A stretch of 64,000 bases of DNA, taken from NCBI RefSeq assembly GCF_045920555.1, contig NZ_CP174509.1, forward strand, positions 248,001 to 312,000. The letters are read 5' to 3'. A program made the translations under genes and the position numbers. Below are positions 9,723 to 17,283 of the stretch, one piece after another (within the stretch, counting starts at the first letter, position 1; the number at the start of each line of letters is the position of its first letter). The stretch comes from Pseudalkalibacillus sp045920555 (GTDB lineage Bacteria > Bacillota > Bacilli > Bacillales > Fictibacillaceae). The notes beneath the pieces were generated by a model. That model was not told where the DNA came from. It made no database searches and worked only from the letters and a program-made list of their open reading frames with translations.

Positions 9723-9875
9723 TACAAAAATTCCTCTCTCGACCATCTTTGTTACTCTTTACGGTTACCAATTATTAGTAAGAGTATGCGATAATGGAAT
9801 AAACTCTTTTATCTTGAATAAAACGTAAATATTGGGGTTACATAGTAGAATTTAACGAGTCAAAACATAAAAAAA

Positions 9876-9897
9876 GAAGGTCCATAATTGGACCTTC
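9876..9897 (-). terminator. Terminator of the chemotaxis receptor pseudogene
   Basis: GAAGGTCC (9876-9883) and GGACCTTC (9890-9897) form a perfect 8-bp stem. Read on the minus strand it is followed by a run of seven Ts. It lies just past the receptor stop codon at 9918-9920. Confidence 0.85.
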
Positions 9898-10899
9898 AAA
9901 GTGCGTTTTCGCTGCTTCTATTTAAGCTTGAATGATTGAATTGACTTTAACAGGGCTTGGGCTGTTATCGTTAACGAGTCTGCCTGGTTGTTGACTTCCG
10001 CCATAGTTTCCAGTTGTTCATCGGTAGTCGCAGATACCTGCTGGGTACGGTCTGCAGACTCTCTTGCGATTCGTGCTGTGTCAGTAGTGGATGAATGTAC
10101 CTGTTCTGAACTCGCTGAAATTTCTTCAACAGAAGCAGAGACGTCTTAAATTTGTCCGGCAACCTCTTCAATGAGGGTGGCGATTTTTTCAAATGATTGT
10201 TCAGCGTCCCCGATCACAAGCGACCCATTCTCGACTTCTTTTTTACCGCTGTTCATAACTGATACGGTCTGTTGTGTTTGGGTTTGAATACGTTTGACAA
10301 GTTCTGAGATTTGGGAAGCGGATTGCTCGGATTGTTCCGCAAGCTTTTGAACTTCTTTCGCTACGACAGCAAATCCTTTTCCGTGTTCACCGGCACGGGC
10401 AGCTTCGATGGCAGCATTCAATGCCAGGAGGTTCGTCTGATTAGCAATCTCTGTAATGACATTGACAATCTGATTGATTTCTTTCGATTGTGAGCTGAGC
10501 TGCTGAATTTTATCTGCTACGTTGTCTGTAACAGAATCGATCGCATCCATCTGCTCCCGTACTTTTATGATGAATCTCTTGCCAGAATCAACTTCTTCTG
10601 TAGCTTTATTGGACTTTTCAGCGACAACTGAAGCAGATTCAGCGATACGTTGGATACCGGCTGTCATTTCATCCATGATTCGAGCCGTTTGTTCTGCACC
10701 GCTTAATTGTGTATCGGTACCTATTGCAACTTCTCTCAGCATTGTATTGATTTCCTTTGAGGATGCTCTCGTCAGCTGAACTTGGTTAATGAATTGTTTT
10801 GACGTATCGACAACTTGATCACTATTTACAGATTTTCCGAACGGGAAAGCCCATGCAGGGCATAGCCCGCCTTTAGGCATGGGATGAGAGTGAGAACGG

Positions 10900-11289
10900 A
10901 TACGGAGCACCGCTAAAACCGTATCATTAATCAACTATCATTTCGTTTTTTGTCCTCGATACAGAAGGAAAATATTTCTCCGTACTGATGTAGAGGAACG
11001 ATTTAAACAGTTAGTACAGGAAATATGTGAAGAATTAGAAATTGTCATTGTTGCTTTAGAGTGCGACAAAGACCATACCCACATGTTCCTAAACACACTA
11101 CCAACACTTAGTCCTGCTGATATTATGGCAAAAATCAAAGGAGTGACTTCTAGAAAGTTAAGAGAGGAATTTCCTCATCTTCAACATCTGCCGAGTCTTT
11201 GGACACGTTCCTATTTTGTATCGACCGCAGGAAATGTATCGAGTGCAACCATTAAGCGTTATGTTGAACAACAAAAAACAAGGGGGTGA
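10900..11289 (+). CDS. tnpA: IS200/IS605 transposase TnpA (HUH, Y1), no standard start codon
   Basis: Single-strand DNA transposase of the HUH/Y1 type. The frame encodes INYHFVFCPRYRRK, the metal-binding HUH motif in DHTHMF, and the C-terminal helix ATIKRYVEQQ with the probable catalytic Tyr. No ATG, GTG or TTG exists in frame between the stop at 10891-10893 and the conserved start of the fold; ATA at 10900 is where an initiator would be expected, suggesting an ATG-to-ATA change. If translated from there it has 129 residues. An internal ATG at 11083 would lose the HUH motif. The element may therefore be unable to move by itself. Confidence 0.8.
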   Translation: MRSTAKTVSLINYHFVFCPRYRRKIFLRTDVEERFKQLVQEICEELEIVIVALECDKDHTHMFLNTLPTLSPADIMAKIKGVTSRKLREEFPHLQHLPSLWTRSYFVSTAGNVSSATIKRYVEQQKTRG

Positions 11290-11499
11290 GCGTTTTGGAT
11301 AAACAGGAAATCACACTTAATGGACTTGTTGCAAGACAAGTTTCATGAATGGAAACACGAACACTTCCAGCTATATGATGAAGATGGAAACGAATTAAAC
11401 GAAGATTTGGAAATCGAAATCGACCAAACTCTACATGACTTTATAGAAAATACATCTCATGAGATCTATTCCAACAAAATTTTAAAGAAATGGGGGTGA
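11286..11499 (+). pseudogene. Small acidic ORF between tnpA and tnpB, frameshifted
   Basis: A GTG at 11286 overlapping the tnpA stop begins MSVLDKQEITLNGL and runs into a stop; the next frame continues LLQDKFHEWKHEHFQL from 11320 to TGA at 11497-11499. Dropping one T from CTTG near 11326-11329 fuses the two into a protein of about 70 residues with a strongly acidic middle (DEDGNELNEDLEIEID). The part from ATG 11320 (59 residues) is open. The end lies four bases before tnpB. I do not know a function; its place between the two genes suggests an accessory ORF of this IS lineage. Confidence 0.55.
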
Positions 11500-11503
11500 A
11501 TAT

Positions 11504-12562
11504 ATGCCGACAATCACGCTACGCTTAGAGCTACATAAACCGACTCTTGCCAAACAACAGATGTATAAACGAATGGCAGAGACAAATACAGGATTTGCGA
11601 ACTGGTTATTGCTTCATCCAGACATAAATCAGGCAACCAGTCGAATCTTTAAGGAGTTTTCAGCAGAGAAATTTCCATCCGCAGTCATTAATCAAACCAT
11701 TAGAGAAGTAAAATTTCAAAAGAAAAATCAGAAAGCAAAGACCTTCCGTAAAATGTGGTGCTGCTTTAATAATCAAAACTTAAAAATAGAAAAGAAGAGT
11801 AAATTATACACCGTTTCTTTTCCTACACTTGCAAAACGTATAGGGGTTCCAGTAATAGCAAAACCATTTCAAATAAAGTGGCTTGATCAAATGATCAGTG
11901 GAAGCGTAAAGATAGGGACTGGAAAGCTTTATCAAAAGAAAAAGAAATGGTATCTTGCCATTTCAATCACTTGGAATGTGGAATCATCACAAGGTAAAAA
12001 AGTCATGGGGATTGACTTGGGACTTCGATATCTCGCAGTTGCCAGTATTGGAACAAAGTCTTTCTTCTTTAAAGGCTCAAAAGTCGCATATACTCGTAGA
12101 CACTTCTCGGCAAGAAGAAGGAGACTAGGAAAAGCGAAAAAACTACAAGCCATTAAGAATTCCAAAGGCAAAGAGTCTCGTTGGATGAAAGACCAGAACC
12201 ATAAAATCAGCCGTCAAATCGTTAACCTTGCACTCGCCAACGGTGTTGGAGTGATTCGCATGGAAGACTTGACGGATATTCGAAATACTACCAAATCAAA
12301 GAAAAACGACCAAGGTAGGAGCCTGCATTCATGGTCGTTCTACCAACTTAAAGAGTTCATCAAATACAAAGCTGAGATGATAGGGATCCGTTTTGAATTG
12401 GTGAATCCAGAATACACCAGTCAAACTTGCAAATGTGGTCATCAAGCGAAAGAAAATCGAAACGGTCTCCATTTTCAATGTAGAGAATGTGGCTACACCT
12501 GTCATGCTGACCTCAATGGAGCCATTAATATATCGAAAGCGATTTCGGGTTTAGTAGCCTAG
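11504..12562 (+). CDS. tnpB: TnpB, RNA-guided endonuclease of IS605-type element
   Basis: 352-residue TnpB, the ancestor-type relative of Cas12. The RuvC active site is complete: D171 in GIDLGLR, E254 in RMEDL and D336 in HADLNGA, with a zinc ribbon CKCGH...CRECGY between the last two. Characterised TnpB proteins use an omega-RNA from the right end of the element to cut DNA next to a motif equal to the insertion target, here TTAC, which favours element retention. GGGGGTGAAT precedes the ATG. The gene looks intact, unlike the neighbouring tnpA. Confidence 0.9.
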   Translation: MPTITLRLELHKPTLAKQQMYKRMAETNTGFANWLLLHPDINQATSRIFKEFSAEKFPSAVINQTIREVKFQKKNQKAKTFRKMWCCFNNQNLKIEKKSKLYTVSFPTLAKRIGVPVIAKPFQIKWLDQMISGSVKIGTGKLYQKKKKWYLAISITWNVESSQGKKVMGIDLGLRYLAVASIGTKSFFFKGSKVAYTRRHFSARRRRLGKAKKLQAIKNSKGKESRWMKDQNHKISRQIVNLALANGVGVIRMEDLTDIRNTTKSKKNDQGRSLHSWSFYQLKEFIKYKAEMIGIRFELVNPEYTSQTCKCGHQAKENRNGLHFQCRECGYTCHADLNGAINISKAISGLVA

Positions 12563-12746
12563 CATACTGGTAATAGGTATGCCGCCCATGTGGGTACATT
12601 TTAACTGCATGGGACGGGGTAATGAGATACCCTCATCTTGGAGGCTGTTCAAAACAGAAATGGACTGCGAACGCTTAGTCATTCAAGAATCTCACCCCTC
12701 ACACCGTAAGGTGTAGGGCTTGCGGCTTTAGCCGTGGGAGTCTCAA
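12563..12746 (+). ncRNA. Probable omega-RNA scaffold for TnpB
   Basis: The 184 bp between the tnpB stop and the right end contain several foldable segments and end in the hairpin TGCGGC TTTA GCCGTGGGAGTCTCAA. In known IS605 elements this region, often including the 3' end of tnpB, is the omega-RNA, and the guide is the flank just beyond the right end. The guide here would begin CCTGATATTTTCTATAAG at 12747. The 5' boundary is not visible from sequence. Confidence 0.6.
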
Positions 12747-13208
12747 CCTGATATTTTCTATAAGTGCTCTTAAATTACCGGTCATTTGATTAAAAGCATC
12801 TGCAAGCTATCCAAATTCATCCTTAGATTGAATATCAAGCTCCGTTCTTAAATCGCCATTTGCTACTTTTTTCATTGTCCGGACTGTTTCATATAAAGGA
12901 TTTAAGATCAGTAAGCGAACGGCCAGCATGAAAAGGAAAGCAGTAACGGCAAGACTTACGATCGTATTGAGAACAATAGCGACACTTGCAGGAAGATCAT
13001 CAATCAATCCAGAGAGCATACCATTAAGGAATGTGGAAATAGGTGTACTGATGAGCAAGCTGACAAGCAATACAAGAAAAAGTTTAACACCGACACTTTT
13101 CAAGGAACGTTGAAATTTGAAGGATGAAACTGTGTTTGTTAGGACAGAGCTTTTTGTGGACATTTTATAATTTCCTCCGTTTCAAATAAACCATTCATTC
13201 TAAATATA

Positions 13209-13234
13209 ATATCGACACTTTTCGGAAAACTTTG
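13209..13234 (-). promoter_or_regulatory. Sigma-D-like promoter of the receptor pseudogene
   Basis: On the minus strand: CAAA (complement of 13231-13234), 14 bases, GTCGATAT (complement of 13209-13216). The flagellar sigma-D consensus is TAAA-N15-GCCGATAT. Chemotaxis receptors are typical sigma-D genes, and the position, 46 bases before the ATG, fits. Confidence 0.6.
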
Positions 13235-13271
13235 ACTCCATCTTTCAGCTAATGAATATTTTATTCGTCTT

Positions 13272-13297
13272 TGAAACTTTTTCGGGGGAAAATCGAC
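13272..13297 (+). promoter_or_regulatory. ECF-type promoter upstream of sigX
   Basis: TGAAAC (13272-13277), 16 bases, CGAC (13294-13297). This fits the sigma-X/sigma-W type consensus (TGWAAC-N16/17-CGWC) and lies 31 bases before the sigma gene, as for an autoregulated ECF operon. Confidence 0.7.
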
Positions 13298-13327
13298 TAT
13301 TAATAGTAAGAGGGGGAGAAAACCGTG

Positions 13328-13873
13328 ATGGAACATATATTTAACCGGTTATATGTTGACTATCACCAATCGCTGTTTCAATTTCTCGTTTATATGTTAA
13401 GAGATCGGGATGCAGCCGAAGAACTCGTCCAAGACGTTTATATCAAGGTGATAAACTCCTATGACAAGTTCAAAGGGGATAGCAGTGAAAAAACTTGGTT
13501 GTTTTCAATCGCGCGAAATGTAGCGATCGACTATATAAGAAAGCAGAAAAGACAGAGAAAAACAGTAATAGGTTCATTCGATATGGAAGAGAGAGAAAAT
13601 CAACTGGTCCATCCTGACAGACTACCGGATGAGATTCTAGAACAGAATGAATCCTTCAGACAAATGTTTGATGCATTATCTCAATGTAAGGAAGATCACC
13701 GTCAATTGATTTTATTACGATACATCCATGGTTTTAGTATAAAAGAATCGGCAGCGATCATGGGTTGGTCCGAAGGAAAGGTGAAAACGGTGCAGCACAG
13801 GACACTGAAAACTTTGAAAAACATTCTTGATGACAGCAAGAAGGAGGAAGAATTGTCAAATGGGACAATCTAA
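13328..13873 (+). CDS. sigX: ECF sigma factor SigX
   Basis: 181-residue extracytoplasmic-function sigma factor with region 2 (about 10-75, including DAAEELVQDVYIKV) and region 4 (about 115-170, IKESAAIMGWSEGKVKTVQHR). It closely follows my memory of B. subtilis SigX (LYDTYHQDLYQFL... there, LYVDYHQSLFQFL here), which controls envelope modification and antimicrobial-peptide resistance. ATG 13328 is preferred over GTG 13325 because the protein then starts MEHIF like its homologue; GGGGGAG lies nine bases upstream. It overlaps rsiX by 14 bases. Confidence 0.85.
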   Translation: MEHIFNRLYVDYHQSLFQFLVYMLRDRDAAEELVQDVYIKVINSYDKFKGDSSEKTWLFSIARNVAIDYIRKQKRQRKTVIGSFDMEERENQLVHPDRLPDEILEQNESFRQMFDALSQCKEDHRQLILLRYIHGFSIKESAAIMGWSEGKVKTVQHRTLKTLKNILDDSKKEEELSNGTI

Positions 13874-15101
13874 ATGGAACGAAGAAAAAATCATTCAAAC
13901 ACTCCGTGATTTTCCTGAGATTGAGGATCGTCAGAAAAAAGAAGAGTTGTTTGCAAAGATAGAAGAGCGAATCGAGTCAAAAAAAACGAAACGGAAGACT
14001 TTCCGCTTCATGCCGATGCTTGCTGCCGCGTGTGTCCTGTTGATCGCTGCCATCATTTCACCAGTTGTCCTTCAAGAAACAGTGTTCAAGAATCCAGGAA
14101 GCGAAACGGGACAAAAATCATCAGGTTCCCCGTCAGAGCCAGGAAATGAACCTCCGAATATACAGAAGACCCCCGAAAGGTCCGTACCGCCTGCTTCTGA
14201 CACAGAAGAGGGGAAAACACTTAAAGCTGAACCGCCTGCAGAAAGTGAGATTGAACCAAAAGCTTATGAAAGCCACAATGTCACCTATCATTCAGGGGTG
14301 GTGGAAGTGCCTCAAGACAAGCAGGTGATCACTGTCTATTATACGGATGAAGTAGCCGAAGGTGTAGTTCCTGTCAGTTTTTTGGCGGATAAAGAATTGC
14401 CGAAAATCGAAGCACTTCAACAGGCGTTCCAAATGATCAATCCGGATGAACTAGGCGTTTTTGAAACAGAATTCCATAAGGGTGATAAGGTCAAAGTTTC
14501 AGATGACCAGGAAAAGAAATCGCTCATTGTAGATATCGAACCAGGATCGATCCAAGGGGGAACGGGTGAACGTATGTTCATGGATACTGTGAACTTCACG
14601 GCCTATAACCTGGGATATGAGAAAATCATTTTTAGAACAAGTGGGGAGCCTGGTTATGAATTCCCTCATTTCGGACCACGTGAAATGGTGGAGATTGAAT
14701 CACCAAAAGGAGTCAGTACTTTACTGACAAAGAACGGAACACTTCTTCTCGTAGAAGGAACCAACGCGAATGAATCAGAAGAGCGGTCAAATTTTGAAGA
14801 GATCATCAGGACGGTTAAAATCGATACAAGCGGATTTGGGTATGAAGAGACCATCCAACCTAGCTTCTTCATTAAAGAAATAAGTGAAAGCGAAAATACT
14901 GTAACAGTAGAGCTTGTTAAAGGATCAAAGCTTGAAAACAGCATGATGTACATTGCTATGATTGAAGCCATGTTGCTGACAGCAGGTCAGTTTGGATACG
15001 AGCAGGTGCACCTTATCGGTTCAGATACCAAAGAGGTTGGACCATACAACTTAGAAAAGCCGATCCCTGTTCTAAAAGCACCGAATGTCATTTCAAATTA
15101 A
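13860..15101 (+). CDS. rsiX: Anti-sigma-X factor RsiX
   Basis: 413-residue membrane-anchored anti-sigma factor. The N-terminal cytoplasmic part (MGQSKWNEEKIIQTL) resembles B. subtilis RsiX; one membrane helix follows at about residues 50-72 (MLAAACVLLIAAI), then a Pro/Glu-rich linker and a large outside domain with VITVYYTD, possibly GerMN-like. The ATG at 13860 is chosen over an upstream in-frame ATG at 13827 because AAGGAGGAAGAA stands just before it. It overlaps the sigX stop, so the pair is coupled. Its terminator has been split by an IS3 element. Confidence 0.85.
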   Translation: MGQSKWNEEKIIQTLRDFPEIEDRQKKEELFAKIEERIESKKTKRKTFRFMPMLAAACVLLIAAIISPVVLQETVFKNPGSETGQKSSGSPSEPGNEPPNIQKTPERSVPPASDTEEGKTLKAEPPAESEIEPKAYESHNVTYHSGVVEVPQDKQVITVYYTDEVAEGVVPVSFLADKELPKIEALQQAFQMINPDELGVFETEFHKGDKVKVSDDQEKKSLIVDIEPGSIQGGTGERMFMDTVNFTAYNLGYEKIIFRTSGEPGYEFPHFGPREMVEIESPKGVSTLLTKNGTLLLVEGTNANESEERSNFEEIIRTVKIDTSGFGYEETIQPSFFIKEISESENTVTVELVKGSKLENSMMYIAMIEAMLLTAGQFGYEQVHLIGSDTKEVGPYNLEKPIPVLKAPNVISN

Positions 15102-15188
15102 GAAAGCAGCTGCCATTGATATGATCCCCACATAGTAGACAGAAAAAAGAAAGCACATTAATCTGTCTATTATGGAGGGGATTTTTCT

Positions 15189-15485
15189 ATGGGGAAAATG
15201 AGACAATCATATGATGTTGCATTTAAGAAAAAAGTAGTGGATCTATATATTAAAGATGGTATGGGCTACGATACGGTTGCGAAGGAAGTAGGTATTTCTA
15301 GTTCAGTTGTACGTCGTTGGGTTCAACACTTTGAGGCAGAAGGAATAAAGGGTCTCGAGGAAAAGCGCGGGAAAGCAAAAGGACCTGGGAAAGGCAGACC
15401 AAGAACCCGTCCTGAGGATCCAGAAGAGAAAATCAAACGATTAGAAGCCGAGAATGAAATGTTAAAAAAGTTCTTAGGGAAGTAA
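15189..15485 (+). CDS. IS3-family transposase OrfA
   Basis: 98 residues: a helix-turn-helix domain (FKKKVVDLYIKDG...VAKEVGISSSVVRRWVQHF) that binds the IS ends, then a basic linker and a leucine-zipper-like C-terminus (IKRLEAENEMLKKFL). Made alone it usually regulates; through -1 frameshifting it is fused to OrfB. GGAGGGGA precedes the ATG. Confidence 0.92.
   Translation: MGKMRQSYDVAFKKKVVDLYIKDGMGYDTVAKEVGISSSVVRRWVQHFEAEGIKGLEEKRGKAKGPGKGRPRTRPEDPEEKIKRLEAENEMLKKFLGK
15464..15470 (+). promoter_or_regulatory. Slippery heptamer A AAA AAG for -1 frameshifting
   Basis: In orfA phase the codons are TTA AAA AAG (15462-15470). Slipping back one base reads on as KKVLREVKGGMEAVS into the orfB frame without a stop, giving the OrfAB transposase used by IS3-family elements. 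Confidence 0.8.
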
Positions 15486-15493
15486 AAGGGGGT

Positions 15494-16375
15494 ATGGAAG
15501 CCGTATCAACAGGTACTAAGTATAAAGTGATTCAAGATATGTCCAAGAAACAATACCCTGTCCAACTTCTATGTGAACTTGCAGGGGTATCAAGGGGCGG
15601 ATATTACAAGTGGTTAAAGCGTCAGGAAGCCCCCTCTTCTAAACAGTTAGAGGATGATAAAATCAAGAAGTTAATCATAAAGTGTCACACAAAGCTCAAG
15701 GGGATTTATGGTTATAGAAGGATACATGTCTGGCTTAAGTCGGTACACAATTTACATATGAATCATAAACGGGTTCAACGCTTGATGGGTGAATTGGGAA
15801 TAAAAGCCATCATAAGAAGAAAACGGCCCTACTACGGAAAGAAGGAAGCTTATGCCATCTCAGAAAACCATTTGAACCGAGATTTTAAAGCCTCTAAGCC
15901 AAATGAAAAATGGGTAACAGACATTACATACTTAATTTTTAATGGACAAAGATTGTATTTATCGGCTATTAAAGACTTATACAATAACGAAATCATCGCA
16001 TATAAAATCAGTCAAAGAAACGACCTTCAACTAGTAATGGATACAGTAAAAAAGGCAAGAAGAAAACGGAGTGTAAAAGGAATTATCCTTCATAGCGATC
16101 AGGGATTCCAGTACACCTCAAAACAATATAACCAACTGCTTAAAAAATACAAAATGAAAGCGAGTATGTCTCGAAAAGGAAACTGTTGGGATAATGCTTG
16201 TATGGAGAACTTTTTTAGCCATTTTAAAACAGAATGTTTTCACTTATACTCTTTCCGAACCTCTGAAGAGGTTAAGTTTGCCGTCCACCAATACATACGA
16301 TTTTATAATCACCAGAGATTTCAAAAGAAATTAAACAACCTGAGTCCCTATAATTATAGAGCTCAGGCTGCTTAA
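15494..16375 (+). CDS. IS3-family transposase OrfB (DDE catalytic domain)
   Basis: 293 residues from the first ATG; in the frameshifted product the frame is open from the slippery site. An HTH_21-like segment (IYGYRRIHVWL) precedes the rve/DDE domain. The catalytic triad is D143 (VTDITY), D202 (HSDQGFQY) and E238 (CMENF), with exactly 35 residues between the last two. The C-terminus YIRFYNHQRFQKKLNNLSP is typical of IS150-group OrfB. Complete. Confidence 0.93.
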   Translation: MEAVSTGTKYKVIQDMSKKQYPVQLLCELAGVSRGGYYKWLKRQEAPSSKQLEDDKIKKLIIKCHTKLKGIYGYRRIHVWLKSVHNLHMNHKRVQRLMGELGIKAIIRRKRPYYGKKEAYAISENHLNRDFKASKPNEKWVTDITYLIFNGQRLYLSAIKDLYNNEIIAYKISQRNDLQLVMDTVKKARRKRSVKGIILHSDQGFQYTSKQYNQLLKKYKMKASMSRKGNCWDNACMENFFSHFKTECFHLYSFRTSEEVKFAVHQYIRFYNHQRFQKKLNNLSPYNYRAQAA

Positions 16376-16445
16376 AAATGCTTTTTAATTTCTGTCTACT
16401 TGACAGGGGTCACTTCACATTAGGCGGCTGTTTTTTATGAGCGAT

Positions 16446-16509
16446 AAATATCGAGAGGTAATCGATATTTTCAAAACAAAGAAAGAAGCTGAACATATGG
16501 CTCAGCTTC
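16446..16509 (-). terminator. Terminator region downstream of motB
   Basis: Two hairpins: GAAGCTGA (16485-16492) with TCAGCTTC (16502-16509), followed on the minus strand by TTTCTTTG, and further on AAATATCGA (16446-16454) with TCGATATTT (16462-16470). The first is the likely motAB terminator. Confidence 0.7.
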
Positions 16510-16524
16510 TTTTCCTAGGTGACT

Positions 16525-17283
16525 CTATTCTTTAAACGGTAAGATCTTCACTTCAACTCTTCGGTTTTTCGCTCGTCCTTGACTCGTATCATTGGAGGCC
16601 ACAGGTTGGAATTCTCCATATCCAGTTTGACTGAACTTGGTCGGGTCGAGATTTTCATTTTGGAGCAACAATTGCATGAAATTGATGGACCGTTGTGCAC
16701 TTAACTCCCAATTAGAGCTGAATTCATTATTTTTAATAGGAACATTATCTGTATGACCAGCAATGACGATCTGTCTCGGGGGGTCTGTTACGAGCAACTG
16801 CGAGACCTCTCTTGCAAGGCCGACAGCATCCTCTTTAATGTATGCACTTCCTGAATCGAATAACGCATTATCCAATATCGTTATGATCAAACCACTCTCG
16901 GTAAGTGTCGTTTTCAAGCTTTTACTCAAGTCGTTTTCATTGATATATCCATCAATTTTCTTTTTTATTTCTTGCAGTTGCAGCTGATCAAGATCCCCAT
17001 TTGTTTCTTCACGGTCATCTGTTGGATCAAGTGCATTTTCGCTGGTTGGAATTGACGTCTGTTCCACAATGCTTACAGGGCTCGTATAATCCAGGGGACC
17101 TGTTCCGCCATTGAGTGCAGATTTGAAGGAGTTGGCCATATTTTCAAATTTTGCAGCATCGACAGTACTAACCGCAAAAAGAACAATGAACAAGGCCAGC
17201 AGCAAGGTAAGCATATCTGCATAGGGAATGAGCCACGTTTCATCAATGTGCTCTTCTTTTTTCTTTTGGCGAGTCTTAAGCAT
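16525..17283 (-). CDS. motB: Flagellar motor stator protein MotB
   Basis: 252-residue stator subunit: short basic N-terminus, one membrane helix with the proton-carrying Asp in PYADMLTLLLALF, a plug/linker region, and a C-terminal OmpA-like peptidoglycan-binding domain (IAGHTDNVPI...NRRVEVKILP). It follows B. subtilis MotB closely. The ATG at 17283 is preferred because AAGGAGAGG lies nine bases upstream. It overlaps the motA stop by eight bases, which couples the two. Confidence 0.9.
   Translation of the reverse strand: MLKTRQKKKEEHIDETWLIPYADMLTLLLALFIVLFAVSTVDAAKFENMANSFKSALNGGTGPLDYTSPVSIVEQTSIPTSENALDPTDDREETNGDLDQLQLQEIKKKIDGYINENDLSKSLKTTLTESGLIITILDNALFDSGSAYIKEDAVGLAREVSQLLVTDPPRQIVIAGHTDNVPIKNNEFSSNWELSAQRSINFMQLLLQNENLDPTKFSQTGYGEFQPVASNDTSQGRAKNRRVEVKILPFKE

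Larger units (their letters stand above)
10830..12746 (+). mobile_element. IS200/IS605-family (IS608-like) insertion sequence
   Basis: A 1,917-bp element with tnpA and tnpB in the same direction. The left end follows the chromosomal tetranucleotide TTAC (10826-10829) and the right end is TCAA (12743-12746), the cleavage tetranucleotides known for IS608. There are no terminal inverted repeats or target duplication, as expected. Subterminal hairpins are present at both ends (CCATGC...GCATGG near 10851-10882; TGCGGC TTTA GCCGTGGGA near 12721-12739). The boundaries are confirmed because joining 10829 to 12747 rebuilds an uninterrupted receptor reading frame. Confidence 0.92.
9918..13163 (-). pseudogene. 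Methyl-accepting chemotaxis protein, interrupted by IS and two nonsense codons
   Basis: Reading from ATG 13163 (GGAGGAAA upstream): two membrane helices with almost no periplasmic loop, a HAMP domain ending DEFG, an in-frame TAG (12807-12809), then LADAFNQMTGNLRALIENIR up to the IS at 12747. After the IS the same frame resumes as VNSDQVVD at 10829, runs through the conserved signalling tip (NQTNLLALNAAIEAARAG) to a second in-frame stop, TAA at 10146-10148, and continues as DVSASVEEISASSEQV to a final stop at 9918-9920. Both stops stand where the family has Gln (CAG, CAA), so each is a single C-to-T change. Excision of 10830-12746 restores the frame exactly. The intact protein would be about 450 residues. 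Non-functional as it stands. Confidence 0.92.
15117..16417 (+). mobile_element. IS3-family (IS150-type) insertion sequence, apparently intact
   Basis: 1,301 bp, ending in imperfect inverted repeats of about 39 bp (left TGATATGATCCCC...GTAGACAGAAA; right, read inward, TGAAGTGACCCC...GTAGACAGAAA). Flanked by a 3-bp duplication CAT (15114-15116 and 16418-16420). It carries orfA and orfB in overlapping phases with a canonical slippery site. No disabling mutation is seen, so it could be active. Confidence 0.93.
15107..16436 (+). terminator. sigX-rsiX terminator split by an IS
   Basis: CAGCTGCC (15107-15114) and GGCGGCTG (16423-16430) followed by T6 (16431-16436) are the two arms of one hairpin. 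Removing the IS and one copy of the CAT duplication leaves CAGCTGCC-ATTA-GGCGGCTG-TTTTTT, an 8-bp stem with one G-T pair and a 4-base loop, six bases after the rsiX stop. Confidence 0.85.

Noticed and set aside
9971..10192. 73-codon minus-strand ORF at the receptor 3' end
   Set aside because: It is out of frame with the receptor; the true frame (DVSASVEEISAS) continues after the in-frame TAA.
12807..13163. A separate short HAMP membrane protein
   Set aside because: Frame continues past the TAG and after the IS as one receptor; it is a fragment, not an independent gene.
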